From Gautieria morchelliformis (taxonomy: Eukaryota; Basidiomycota; Agaricomycetes; Gomphales; Gomphaceae), in assembly GCA_015179125.1 (NCBI GenBank), contig WHVA01000562.1, positions 1 through 64,000 on the forward strand: a stretch of 64,000 nt of DNA. The letters are read 5' to 3'. Below the pieces are notes generated by a model, which ran no database searches, was not told the DNA's origin, and worked only from the letters and a program-made list of their open reading frames with translations. Both the position numbers and the translations under genes were made by a program. Shown piece by piece: positions 10,761 through 20,999 of this stretch; the first letter of the stretch is position 1, and every line of letters starts with the position of its first letter.

Positions 10761-10839
10761 ATTGGGGGAGGTAAGAATCAATGCTTCTGCTCTCTGTTCC
10801 CTGAATTCTCTTGTAGTTAGTTTATCCTCGTCTCTGCTC

Positions 10840-11723
10840 CCCAACCAAAAGTTTAAAGCCCTAGTAGATTCCGGCTCTACTCATTGTTTCATTGAATCCG
10901 TTTTTGTAAGTAGAAATAGCCTGAAAACCTGATCTGTAGATCTGATCCCGCTCCGTTTGTTTGATGGTAGTACAAATTCGGTAATTACTGAAGCTGTAGA
11001 ACTACCTATCCGTTTCCCTGATGGTCACACCCATTCCGTAGACTTTTATGTCACCCCCCTTGATTCGTCTGTTTCGGTAGTTCTCGGACACAACTGGCTC
11101 ACCCGCTACAATCCATTGATTGACTGGGTACTGGGCAGTATTAGGTTCCGAACTACCCTCCCAGGCAGTCCTGTGAACAACCTGCCGGCTTCGGCTGCTC
11201 GCACCTCTATGGCCGAGACCGAGCCAAACCCGAGCTTGGAAGCTCCCTGGGTGGCTCTCCTGAATGCAGCAGCATTTTACCGTGCCTGCAAACTAGAGGG
11301 TTCCCAATGTTTCCAGCTAAACCTGGCACAACACGAATCTGAGGCTTCGGCCCATTCGGCCTCTGTGCAACCCGATCCGTTGGATCTAAAGGGTGTTCCA
11401 AAGGAGTACCACGACTTTGCAGATGTCTTTAGCAAATCCAAGGGTGACGCCTTGGCTCCCCACCGACCCTACGATCTAAAGATTGCTTTGGAGGATGGTG
11501 CTACCCCTCCTCAACCCCCGTTATACTCGCTGTCTACCTTGGAGCTTGCCACGCTCCGAGCTTTCATTGATGAGCACCTGAACTTGGGTTACATTTGGCC
11601 CAATCGGTCCTCCCATGGAGCCCGCATCCTTTTTGTCAAAAAGAAGAGTGGCGAACTTTGGCTCTGCGTGGATTTCCGAGCACTCAATAAGATTACAAAG
11701 AAGGACCGCTATCCACTCCTGTT
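10840..11723 (+). pseudogene. A2 protease and start of RT
   Basis: The aspartic protease signature VDSGSTHCFIES starts near 10864, and a partner block VVLGHNWLTRYNPLIDW follows near 11075. The RT entry follows (PPLYSLSTLELATLRAFIDE, FVKKKSGELWLCVDFRALN, KKDRYPL). The protease matures Gag-Pol. A stop lies between protease blocks near 10930. RT is broken at 11723 by the SINE and continues at 12404. Confidence 0.85.
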
Positions 11724-12392
11724 TTTTTTTTTTTTTTTTTTTTTAATAATCCAAGCTTTGTCTTTTGGGGCAATGCCCTATGTAGGACGGTAAGTACAGC
11801 TTCTATCTTATGTCTTCTCCTTCTCGCCTTTTGTTCTCTATCTCTGCTTGTGCTCTTTGGGCAAGGCCCTGAGCTTGTCTGTGCCTATATATGGGTGGGG
11901 TGTGGATAATCATACCTCCGAAATGCCAATACTCCCCTCAGCACCCCTTTAAAGCTAAACAGTCCAACCCATAAACCGCATAGTAATCGACCTTCCACGG
12001 CTTATTTGGACATGTACTACCCATGTGTACTTTCAGTTTGTACCCCTCAGCTGCAACACCACCTTGACACCTTTCCCACACCCCAACAAGTGGCAGCAGC
12101 TGCAGTCTACTGCCGATGTTTTGGCCCAGCCTCCGGCTGTCGGTGTGACAAATCATGATAGTATGGGTACCCGGTACTCCAAAGCATCGGTTCTGAATTG
12201 GAAAGGATAGTTGAGTATACCACCATTCATATTTGGGGCAGGCAATCAGATGTTATTGGCAATCAGTGTGGCAGAAATTTTTTTCCAGAGTGTCTAGGGT
12301 GTTATCTCCGGAGGGGCCAGGATTGAATGCTCAGCCTTAGCTTATACGCTCAACCCCTGGGGTGGGCTTACCACTAAGCTACCACGGCCCCT
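11724..12392 (-). mobile_element. tRNA-derived SINE with a LINE-derived 3' tail
   Basis: Flanked by CCACTCCTGTT (11713-11723) and CCACGCCTGTT (12393-12403), an 11-bp TSD with one change. The minus strand begins AGGGGCC at 12392 and has a perfect pol III A box (TAGCTTAGTGG) and a weak B box (TTCAATCC, one base short). It closes the 7-bp match with GGCCCCT near 12312. The 3' end (11722-11890 on plus) ends in about 23 A residues. That tail matches the last 165 nt or so of the LINE at 45126-52091, including two GGGC...GCCC hairpins at 11768-11778 and 11859-11869. The body between head and tail is unrecognised. Confidence 0.8.
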
Positions 12393-12403
12393 CCACGCCT
12401 GTT

Positions 12404-13430
12404 GATTACCGACTTGTTGGATGCACCCGGAAAGCTCGGATTTATACCAAAATCAACCTTCGGCATGCATTCCACCTCGTCCGAGTGGAAAACAGCATTC
12501 CGGACCCAGTACGGCTCGTTCGAATGGCTAGTCATGCCTTTCAGCTTAACCAATGGTCCTGCAGTTTTTCAACATTTTATGAATGACGTCTTGGGAGATA
12601 TGCTTAATGTATGCGTCGTCGTGTACCTTGACGACATACTCATCTACTCCGATGACCCGGTCAAACACAGGGAACACGTCCGTGAAGTATTGCGGCGTCT
12701 TCGGAAACACGGTCTCTATGCTAAACCCGATAAATGCGAATGGCACCGAGATTCCGTGGAATTCTTAGGGTATATGCTGTTGACCAACGGTTTTACTATG
12801 TCTGAAGACAAAGTCCAGACAATCTGCGATTGGCCCAAACCTCAGAAGGTAAAAGACATACAGTCCTTCCTCGGTTTCGCCAATTTTTACCGCCGCTTCA
12901 TTTATAACCATTCCGACATCACGGTCCCCCTAACCCAGCTTACCCATAAAGGCACCCCGTGGGCGTTTACTGAAGAATGCTGAAAGTCTTTCAATTACCT
13001 CAAGGAGGCTTTCACTTTGGCTCCAATCCTGTCGCATTGGATTCCCGACTGGCCTATGGTCGTGGAAACCGACGCCTCGGACTAGGCCCTCGGCACAATC
13101 CTGTCATTGTTCGATGAAGAAGGTGTCCTGCACCCGGTTGCTCTCTATTCCCGAACATTTTCCGGTGCTGAATTAAATTACGATGTCCATGATAAAGAGC
13201 TATTGGCAATTTTTGAAGCATTTCAACATTGGAGACACAATTTGGAGGGCTCCGGCTCCCCTATCGACGTTGTCACTGATCACAAAAACTTGGAGTATTT
13301 TGCCACCACGAAGTTGCTAACCCGACGACAAGCCTGCTGGTCCGAATTCCTCTCTCAGTTTAACCTCATTATTCAGTTCGGTCCCGGAAAGCTCGGTACA
13401 AAACCCGACACTCTGACTAGATGATGGGAT
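12404..13430 (+). pseudogene. A2 RT palm/thumb and RNase H
   Basis: One 193-residue frame (12402-12983) carries [33 protein letters not shown] (YLDD at 12624-12635), [14 protein letters not shown] and [12 protein letters not shown]. RNase H follows: VVETDASD, a stop where Tyr is expected, then [18 protein letters not shown] and [10 protein letters not shown]. It makes and trims cDNA. A second stop at about 13422 is TGA where related copies have CGA. Confidence 0.85.
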
Positions 13431-13439
13431 GTCCACCTT

Positions 13440-15024
13440 AAAGAGGGAGGTAATGACTATGGCTCAGTCAACCCACAAAACTTCTGACCGATTTTCACTA
13501 ATCAACAACTGTCGGAATCTCTCCGGGCAACTTGTCTGCTTGAACCCATCCTCCGGGCAAGCATTGTGATGGACTCCGAGAAGCTTCATGCCAACATACT
13601 AGCCAACCTGGCATCCTATCCCGTAGCCGCTAAGCATCTCGGCGATAGTTCCGACCCGAGATGGACACAAACCGAGGATGGTTTCCTCCACCTCGATGGC
13701 TGCATATATGTTCCCGATGCCGACGATCTCTGGCTCTGAGTACTCCAGTACAAACATGACCATGTACTCTCGGGACATTTCGGTCAAAACAAGACCTTAG
13801 AACTCATCAGACGGGAATACACATGGCCCGCACTTCAGTCTTTTGTCATCAACTTTTGCAAGTCCTGCACTACTTGCATGCGTTCAAAGTCACAGCGTCA
13901 TCGGCCTTACGGCTCCCTGCAGCAGCTTCCGATACCCGAGCAACCTTGGAATTCCATCTCCATGGATTTCATTGAGCAGTTGCCAGTGTCTTTGGGATTC
14001 ACTGCAATCCTTGTAGTAGTTTGCCGCTTAACCAAACAGAGCATATTCATCCCTACCTACAACACAGTCACATCCGCAGACCTAGCCCGCCTGTTCATCT
14101 TGCATGTTTTCTCGAAGCACAGTGTCCCTAGCCACGTGACATCCGACCGAGGTTCAGAATTCGTCTCGCACTTTTTCCGTTCCCTGGGCAAGGCTCTCGA
14201 CATGAAACTGCACTTCACCTCGGGAATATCATCCCAAAGGCGATGGTCAAACCAAACGTGTCAACCAAACTCTAGAACAGTACCTTCATGTGTATTGCAA
14301 TTATCAACAGGACAATTGGTCTGAATTGCTACCACTCGCCGATTTTGCGTACAACAATGCTCCTAGTGCAACTACTGGTATATCACCTTTCTTTGCCAAC
14401 AAGGGATACAACCTGAACCTCACGGTTCACCCCAAACGGGACCTCACATTCTCCCGAGCCCGAGACTTCGCAGTTGACCTTGACCAGCTTCATGCTGCCC
14501 TGAAAGAGCAAATTAAATCCGCTCAATCTCGGTATCAGGTCTCGACCGACGCGCGTCGTGCTCCCGCTCCCGAGTTCGCGATAGGATCCTCAGCATTTGT
14601 AAAAGCGCAATTCTTCCAGACAACCCAGCCCTCAAAGAAGCTGGCTGAGAAGTACCTCGGTCCCTTTGAGATTATTGGCCAGGCCGGATCCCGAGCTTAC
14701 ATTCTATGCCTCCCGGATAACCTTCAGGCAGTCCACCCGGTCTTTCATGTCTCCATGCTCAAACCCACAATCCTGACTACCATTCCGAACCGGGTTCAGT
14801 CTCCACCGCCTCTGGTCGAGATCAACGGCGAGACAGAGTATGAGATTTCTGAGATTCTTGATTCCAAGATCGACTGACACCATAGACCCTGTAACCTCCT
14901 GTACCTTGTCCGTTGGGCTGGTTATGAAGGCACCAATGAAGAGACGTCATGGGTCCTTGCAGCTGAGATCATGACCGACTTTCACTCGGCCTACCCTGCC
15001 AATCCTGGACCATGGGTTCCTTGA
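13440..15024 (+). pseudogene. A2 integrase with C-terminal chromodomain
   Basis: Zinc-binding region (HDHVLSGHFGQNKT...CKSCTTCMRSK), core with ISMDFIEQLP and HVTSDRGSEFV, the QPTNLE region after a frameshift near 14225, then PLADFAYNNAPSATTG, the KYLGPFEI barrel and VHPVFHVSMLKP. The last ~60 codons (EYEISEILDSK, LLYLVRWAGYEGTNEETSWV, DFHSAYP) are a chromodomain, which targets integration to modified histones in chromoviruses. Stop at 15022-15024. Stops at about 13738 and 14875 and two indels inactivate it. Confidence 0.9.
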
Positions 15025-15281
15025 ACCCAAGCTTCGGCTCCCCGTTTCCTTTCACTCATTTGACAGTCATTTTTTTAGTTAGACAAAGAAACAAAAAAAC
15101 AATCTTTTGCTATGTTTTATTCTCGGCTGTTTTGCCGAATAGCTACGCTTGTAGTTCTTGGCTTTTCCTTCTCTCTGTCTGTTCATTCACTTCCGCTCCC
15201 GATCCCGATCCCAAAACAAAAGCACCAAGAAAAAAGATTCACATTAGGATAGAAAAAACAAAAACAAAAAAAAATAGTAGT

Positions 15282-16592
15282 CTAGCTATCTTCCATAGTC
15301 GCATCTTCCTCATCCGCATCCGCACCCTTTTCCCTGTCATCCCACTTGTCCTCCTCGCCCCCGTCTTCCAAATCTGAACCCGAACCCGCTTCTGCTTTTC
15401 CCTCTGTCTCCTCTTTCTCTTTTTCTTTCCCCTTATCCCTTTCCTCCACTCCCTTTTCCCTCTTCGCACCCCCCGAACCCAAACCCGAACCCCCAGCCAA
15501 ATCGAACCCACCCCAATCCGAACTCGTCCCCGTCCATAGGGATGCGTTCTCGGCCACTGTGGCCCACAGATGTAGTTAGTCGCTTGTTCAACTTGGCATT
15601 GTGCCGCTCGATCCGCTGCACAAAATCCAACACACCTCGGAGCAAGTGGTTGCTCTGCTCCAGCTGCTCGTTTTGATGAGTTAGCAAGTCCTTGACCATC
15701 CGAGAAACCTCAGCTCCCAAAAACCCGTCGGGTTTTAACCCCTTTATTCCTGCTCCCCACGGCCCCGCACGGATGTCTACCGTCGGTATGGCTCCCGACG
15801 GCTTGACCGGAGACATCTTGGCCTTCTTCGGCCCCGGTCCCTCGGTCGCGTCCGCATCCTTTCGTTTGCGTTTCCCGTCCAGGAAACTGCACCGGACCTT
15901 TCAGTCCACGCATTGCTGGCATGCAGTTTTTCTCCCATGTAGACACCAGGTTTGGTGATGCCTGCACGCATCACAAGGTTCACGCTGAAAAATAAACATA
16001 AGTTAAAGCCGAACCGACCCGACCCCAGGACTCACCTCTTCCTCAGACTCCTCTTTGTCTGACTCCTTGGTCATTTTCCGCTTTCGTGATCCCGAGGCTT
16101 GAGGCTTTGCCTTAGCCGCATTTCTTTCAGCCGCATGCTTCATGGCCAAAATCCACGCTTGTGCGGTTGCCGAATCCACTACGATCAGCTCGGGCGATGG
16201 GATGTGGTAGTTCTGGTCCACATCGGCTTGTCAAATCGTTTCAGCTTTCAGCATATCCAAAAACCGCTGTCGCTCACATTCAAAAACTGGCCCCATTGCT
16301 TTCCGAGCCTCGTTGGCTTTCACCTTCAAGGCCCGCTTCTGCACCTCCCACACTTCTTCGGCTTTCCGAGCTTCTTCAGCTATTTGCGCGGCTTCAGCCT
16401 GCGCCTTCCGTTCCGCCTCGGCTTTTTCAGCGTCCTCCCCCCGCTTCTTCTCTGCAGCTTCTTTGCGCTCCTGCACAAGTACCGTTTTTCTTGCAATTCC
16501 TTCATCCGCTCCGCAGCTTCGCGCTCAGCTTGTGCGAGCTCAGTGTCGACCTCATCGACCTCGCTGATGGGAATTTCATGTGTCTCTGACAT
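15282..16592 (-). pseudogene. A2 antisense gene: Zn2Cys6 coiled-coil protein, one intron
   Basis: It lies between pol and the 3' LTR on the opposite strand. From ATG at 16592 (MSETHEIPISEVDEVD) it gives a Glu/Ala/Lys coiled coil (AEKAEAERKAQAEAAQIAEE), an IPSPELIVVDSATAQAW block and KRKMTKESDKEESEEE, then a 51-nt intron (15985-16035: GTGAGT...TTTTTCAG, phase 0). After the intron CDAC-x6-C-x7-C-QQ-C-x6-C forms a Zn2Cys6 cluster. A basic patch, a second helix (MVKDLLTHQNEQLEQSNHLL) and an acidic tail ending DEEDATMEDS follow. It has two TGA codons where CGA fits and a frameshift near 16480. Homologous to 60947-62152. Its role is unknown; DNA binding is inferred. Confidence 0.75.
15985..16035 (-). 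other. 51-nt intron in the A2 antisense gene
   Basis: On the minus strand, exon ...GAGGAAGAG is followed by GTGAGT, a TTTAAC branch-like site, and TTTATTTTTCAG before CGTGAACCTTGTGATGC. Splicing joins Glu-Glu-Glu to Arg-Glu-Pro-Cys in phase 0 and completes the Zn2Cys6 cluster. Without splicing the frame runs into a stop. On the sense strand the intron cannot be removed, so it would survive retrotransposition. The E homologue lacks it. Confidence 0.7.
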
Positions 16593-16710
16593 GATCTGTG
16601 ATTTGATGATGATGGGAGAAGACAAGAAGCAGAACATGAAACAAAGCTTATGTAACTACCTCAACCCGGCGATCTCTGGGATCTCGCTTATGGCCTCATG
16701 GGTTCGGCCA

Positions 16711-16724
16711 TAAGGGGGAGGTAC
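16711..16724 (+). other. Polypurine tract of A2
   Basis: ATAAGGGGGAGGTAC immediately precedes the 3' LTR start TGTTACG at 16725. This is the plus-strand DNA primer position. The E element has the equivalent tract on the minus strand at about 60825-60837. Confidence 0.75.
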
Positions 16725-17173
16725 TGTTACGACCCGTTCCCAGATCTGGACCGAAGCTCGGCTTCGGCTCTCGTTCGGGAACCTCGGGTATATCTCGGCT
16801 TCCTTCTGGTTTCCCTTCGCACTTCCCATCACCCCTGATTTCCTTATTAACTAGTTCCCCGTTTGTCCACCCCTTGTTTCCCCTGACCGTTGATCCGATC
16901 ATGTTCTCTTCGCGACCCTGCATGCTACTTTACTATATAGACCTCCAGTCCATGTACAGTAGCTCCTCAGTTCAGATATCGAATTAGCTTATCGTACTTG
17001 AGACCCTCTGCTTGATATCGAAATCAATATCTCGGCTTATAGCCGAGACCGCTCCCGAAATTAGGGCGGAACATCGAGTGGGCGCAACCCAAGAGGTTGA
17101 AGCCAAGCCCTCCGACCCAAGACCCGAGTTCAGCTTGGTATAGCCAAACTGCAGTACGAACACAACCTTAACA
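16725..17173 (+). repeat. 3' LTR of A2
   Basis: 449 bp, TGTTACGACCC...CCTTAACA. TATA box (TATATA) at 16934-16939 and presumed transcript start AGTTCAGATAT at 16969. The first 80 bases are rich in CGG triplets. Confidence 0.9.
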
Positions 17174-17283
17174 CCTTCTTTGCCAACAAGGGATACAACA
17201 CAAACCTTACGGTTCACCCTGAACTGGACCTTGCATCCTCCCAAGCCTGAGACTTCCCAGTTGACCTTGACCAGTTACATGCT
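17174..17283 (+). pseudogene. A1 integrase continuation
   Basis: FFANKGYNTNLTVHPELDLASS-like sequence resumes the A1 integrase exactly after the A2 TSD. It is cut off at about 17283, where a J LTR fragment begins without a visible TSD. Confidence 0.8.
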
Positions 17284-17695
17284 TAGCAGCCTGGTAAGCT
17301 GTGCAAGCTTGGCAAGTCACGCAAGGTGCGTTGGATAGAAGATGGTAGATTGGCTGATGAAAAGGCAGGCAAAAGGGCCTCCTTTTATATTGTAATGTAC
17401 ATGAGCTTAGTAAGCAGGTAGAATCTTCTATCTATTAATGGAATGGGGGGAGCAGCTTGTGGAAGCTAGAAGAAAGTATAGGAAGCTTCTGGGTGGTTCC
17501 AGATGACTCACAGTGTTTCCTACCAATCATAGCTTGATTTGTCAGGAATGACTCACTGATCAGAGTCATGTGACTTGGCACAGCTTGGTTGAGTTACTGA
17601 GGCTGTACATTCAGTTATGACTTTGTCACTCAGAGGCTGAGTAAGCAAATCTGAGCCAATTAGTGCTCTGTAGTCACAATAACCAAGGGCACTGC
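17284..17695 (-). repeat. J LTR fragment (U3 and TATA part)
   Basis: Nearly identical over its length to 1093-1408 plus 1704-1797 and lacks the 283-bp insertion. It keeps the minus-strand TATAAAAGG and TGACTCA-type sites. Truncated at both ends; it meets the gypsy F LTR at 17696. Confidence 0.75.
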
Positions 17696-18185
17696 TGTGA
17701 GGGCAACCCTGGCTGGTTGTGGAGATCACACTACCACACAACTGACAAGGGGAAATCCAAAGTATGTATAAATGAACAGAGTACACATGAGAGGGGATTC
17801 TCACCTGACAAGGGGAAATCCAAAGAGAAAAGTCTAAGGACCCCCAATGTCAGCGAGCCCGTATTATACTACGCTGCGCAGCCAGGGACAACACTTGGCA
17901 CCCACCATCAACCCTACATCCCCCTGACCTCCCTGACCCTTGATTGACCCTTGATGCCACCTATTACGCAAGTCACTTGATTTCCGACACTGTTCCAAGA
18001 GCGAAAGTCGGAAATTGGAGTGGAACTGGCAAGGCGAACAGAACTGGTGGAAGTTCTCCCAGAAGCGGAATCATTTCCAAAAGCGGAGGCAGAGATGGAA
18101 TCGGAACTGGAACCGGAGTCGGAAATGGAGTCGGAACTGGGTGTGGTTTCGGAACTGGAAATGGAAAACAGGGTGTCCCCTGACA
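17696..18185 (-). repeat. 3' LTR of gypsy F
   Basis: Minus strand TGTCAGGGGACACC (18185) to CCCTCACA (17696), preceded by a purine tract (AGAGGGGGGGGA, 18186-18200). It contains two direct copies of acaaggggaaatccaaag (near 17745 and 17815) and about six CGGAA motifs in its first 180 bases. The far LTR is absent. Confidence 0.75.
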
Positions 18186-18255
18186 TCCCCCCCCCTCTAG
18201 CGTGCTGCGTCCTCGAAGCACGGGATACGAGGGATTGAAATGCCAGTGAGCGGAT

Positions 18256-19275
18256 TCAGCGAGGGGCACCAGGGTGTGTCCTATAGAACTTGTGGAGCTT
18301 GTCTGGAGTGGAGACATCTTGCTCCGGGACCCACGAATTCTCCTCATACCCATACCCTTCCCATTTCACAAGGAATTGGAGTCATCCTCGCACAAACCGG
18401 CTGTCCAGGATCCATTCCACCACATAGTGCTCTTCCCCATCTACAATTTCCGGTGGAGGTGGCAGATGAGCCTTCCGACCTGCAATTGGGTCCTCAAGCA
18501 TAGGGAGTAACTTCACCACATTGAAGACGGGGTGGAGGCGGGACATGGACATTGGAAGTCGGAGGCGGTATGCATTCCGTCCAACCCTCCGCATCACTGT
18601 GAAGGGCCCAAGGTAGCGGTGGGCAAGCTTCTGCGAAGGGCGTGTGGTGCGGATGTCACTTGCATCTAGATACACCTTGTCTCCAACTTGGTACTCCGGG
18701 GCAGGAACCCGGTGTTGGTTGTAGTACCTTGCCATGTCATCCTTGGCCTTCGCAAGGGCTGACTTGGCTTCCGAAAGGGTGGAATCCATGCAGTCTTGGA
18801 ACTCATTGACTGTCTCGAGTTGGGACTCTGCCTGGCATGGCTCGAAGCCCATCCGCGGGTGTCGTCCGGAGTCAAGCATGAAGGGAGTCTGTTGTGTGGC
18901 GGAATGTACATGGTTGTTGTATTGGAATTCCGCCAGTGGAAGTAACTCATCCCAGTCATCCTGCCTCTCATTGACAAAGAGGCGGAGATATTGCTCCAAC
19001 TCCTGATTGACCTGTTCCGTCTGTCCGTCACCTTGTGGATGGTACGCTGTGGTGGTAGCCAGCTTTATGCCGAGCAGGCGGTAGAGCTCCCGAGTCAGTT
19101 CCGTGACAAACTGCAGACCTCGGTCGGCAACGACTTGCTTCGGGAGCCCATGCAACTTCCAGATATGCACAAGGAACAGGCAGGCCGCTCCGCGGGCTGT
19201 GATCGTCGTGTGCATCGGAATGAAGTGGGACACCTTGCTTACCGAGTCCACGATGTTCATGATCGCTGTCATGAC
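18256..19275 (-). pseudogene. Gypsy F integrase core and chromodomain (5'-truncated)
   Basis: A 296-residue frame (18382-19272) starts inside the integrase core at AIMNIVDSVSKVSHFIP. It holds VADRGLQFVTEL, AYHPQGDGQTEQVNQELEQYL, LLPLAEFQYNNHVHSAT and the RYLGPFTV barrel. A frameshift near 18382 leads into chromodomain residues QFLVKWEGYGYEENSWVPEQD and a stop at 18256. Catalytic Asp and Glu of the visible core are present. Everything upstream is missing at 19275. A piece with the preceding integrase part occurs at 27090-27466, breaking near the same codon. Confidence 0.85.
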
Positions 19276-20159
19276 CTGTCTATTTCTCTTACCCCACTGC
19301 CTCTATGTTCCCCCTCGTCACTCCCTAGCATCTTCGCCAGAGTTCACCTCACCCTCCGACCACTCCTCCTCTACGTCCACTCTATCCACTGTTCGCCCCA
19401 TTCTCCGAACCGCTATTCGCTGCTCGCACATTTCGCCAGCAGGCACGCCATCAAATACGATCGATACCATTTACCCGGCATGATGGTTCATCACTAACCC
19501 CATCATCTTCTTAATCCAACCCCTTTGGGTGTTCATATGGCCAAAGTGTGTTCGCAGGACATCCCTTCCGTAGGTCATGCGGGATCAACCCAGTAGACGA
19601 AGAGTCTGTGCAGGGTAGCATGTATGCAGGTCCCAAGACATGGTTTTGTACATAAGTGCCTTCGCCACCTTTACTCTCCATTGTTTCATGTTCGCACTCT
19701 TCCCTCACTCTATTGTATGTTTATTCCATCTACTTAGTATCATGACTGCACACCCCTATCCAACCCTGACTCATGACGGCCTCTTTCCTATTCACTGATA
19801 CCTTACAAGCATTCGATATAAGTAGTTTACATTCGCATGTATATTCTCCAGTTCAATTATCATACGTCGTCCATCTTGTGCAAACTTGACCTCGCTGTGA
19901 TCATCGTCTTGAGCCTTCTCCTGGAGATTTCTATCTTCGACCAGAAGAGGACTTAGGCATCACTGGTGAGTTCTCATACTTCATCTTTGTTACCTTAGCC
20001 TTCAAACTATTTTCTGTGCTGACGGTGAAGGGCTCCGAAGGGGCACCTTCGCCGGCGAAGGGATTGTCGCTACTTAGACAACCCTTCCGTGAGACCTTGT
20101 ACATTATATCGTCAAGTGCCACGAGCTATTTTGCTACGACTGTAGATAGGGTGAGCTCC
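19276..20159. other. Unassigned stretch between gypsy F and J LTR
   Basis: No gene is recognised. Short minus-strand frames exist (19511-19708, 19931-20122), without familiar motifs. A hairpin-like cttcgccggcgaagg lies near 20050. Its position next to a J LTR terminus (20160) means it could be J internal sequence. Confidence 0.4.
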
Positions 20160-20702
20160 TGTTTTGGAACCCTTCAAGACTTTGGTGTCAGAGCTAACAC
20201 TTTGGTCTATCAGAACATGTCGTATACGAAACTCAAAGAATATTAAACAATGCTGCAGCACAACTCCAGAAATAATTTAATATTTGTACCTTGGTTGCAA
20301 TCCACGTAAAAACTAGTCCAAGTTAATACGGATGGAAGGCAATACATTTCTTAGCAGCACTGAACAATAAACTAAAAGTCTGTAGGTTCGAGGACGACTA
20401 TCGGGGTCCAAGTATTCTAAAAAGATAGGAAAGGCTTCACAGGAGAGTTTGTAAGTGGACTGACCCGATTAACGTCAATGCACTGTAATAAACGAGCGAC
20501 TAGGGTTTAAGAAGTGACTTGTGAAAGTCACTGAACAGGAAAGTCACTGATCAGTTTGTCTCGGGTATTGGAGAGCTAATTGACAAGGAAATCGATTGTC
20601 AGACTCACTCTGCAGAATTTCACCTGGAGTGTTAGTCCGGGTGGCTAAGTAGAAACGCAACTACTTAACTGAGAATTAATACACTAAGTAAGTGTAATAA
20701 TC
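20160..20702 (-). repeat. J LTR fragment (R-U5 end)
   Basis: Matches 639-1084 and begins at the exact LTR terminus TGTTTTGGAACCC. It contains about 115 bp near 20250-20365 not found in the first copy. It stops at 20702, where D sequence starts. Confidence 0.75.
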
Positions 20703-20990
20703 TCCACCAGCTGGACGTGGTTGGCGTCAGTGGCGGTCTTCAGGTGCGCTGCGAACGATGCGCAGTTGTCGCATCCATCGGGATGGACGATGGCCAAGCC
20801 ATTCCTCCATCCCACAATCTTCCAATGCTCCTCCGTTGTGGTTGGAGCACTGAGGATTGCTGCGGCCCCTTGCTTGGGGGCCGCTGGCAGCATTGTGGAC
20901 GCTGAGTGATCGACGTCCATTCCGTCTTTGGCTGTCATCACCTTCGAGAGAAGATGAGGGTGATGATGGTGGTTGCTTCTCAAGAAGCGA
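20703..20990 (-). pseudogene. D1 post-pol gene, N-terminal part
   Basis: Minus-strand frame with MTAKDGMDVDHSASTM, HWKIVGWRNGLAIVHPDG and CDNCASFAAHLKTATDA, closely matching 33747-34120. It lies in sense orientation downstream of D pol. Function unknown; the CxxC pair could bind metal. Truncated by the J fragment at 20702. Confidence 0.6.
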
Positions 20991-20999
20991 TGCGCCTCG

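Larger units (their letters stand above)
8257..17173 (+). mobile_element. Complete Ty3/gypsy chromovirus A2, LTR to LTR
   Basis: LTRs at 8257-9313 and 16725-17173 are each 449 bp once the 608-bp MITE insertion plus its TA duplication is removed from the first. The element is flanked by perfect 5-bp duplications CCTTC (8252-8256 and 17174-17178) and sits in the integrase of A1. Order inside: primer site, gag with CCHC knuckle, protease, RT, RNase H, integrase, chromodomain, then an antisense gene, a purine tract and the 3' LTR. The structure is complete but the genes carry stops and frameshifts. A SINE is nested at 11724-12392. Confidence 0.9.

Noticed and set aside
12300-12392. A functional tRNA gene
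   Set aside because: The A box is perfect but the B box is one base short, no clean cloverleaf forms, and it is the head of a SINE bounded by a TSD.
15239-15511. 90-codon Arg/Lys-rich minus frame near the end of the A2 antisense gene
   Set aside because: Overlaps the acidic tail of the antisense gene in another frame; composition is that of a shadow frame.
19276-20159. Possible host gene between gypsy F and J
   Set aside because: Only short frames without motifs or convincing splice structure; flanked by element sequence on both sides.
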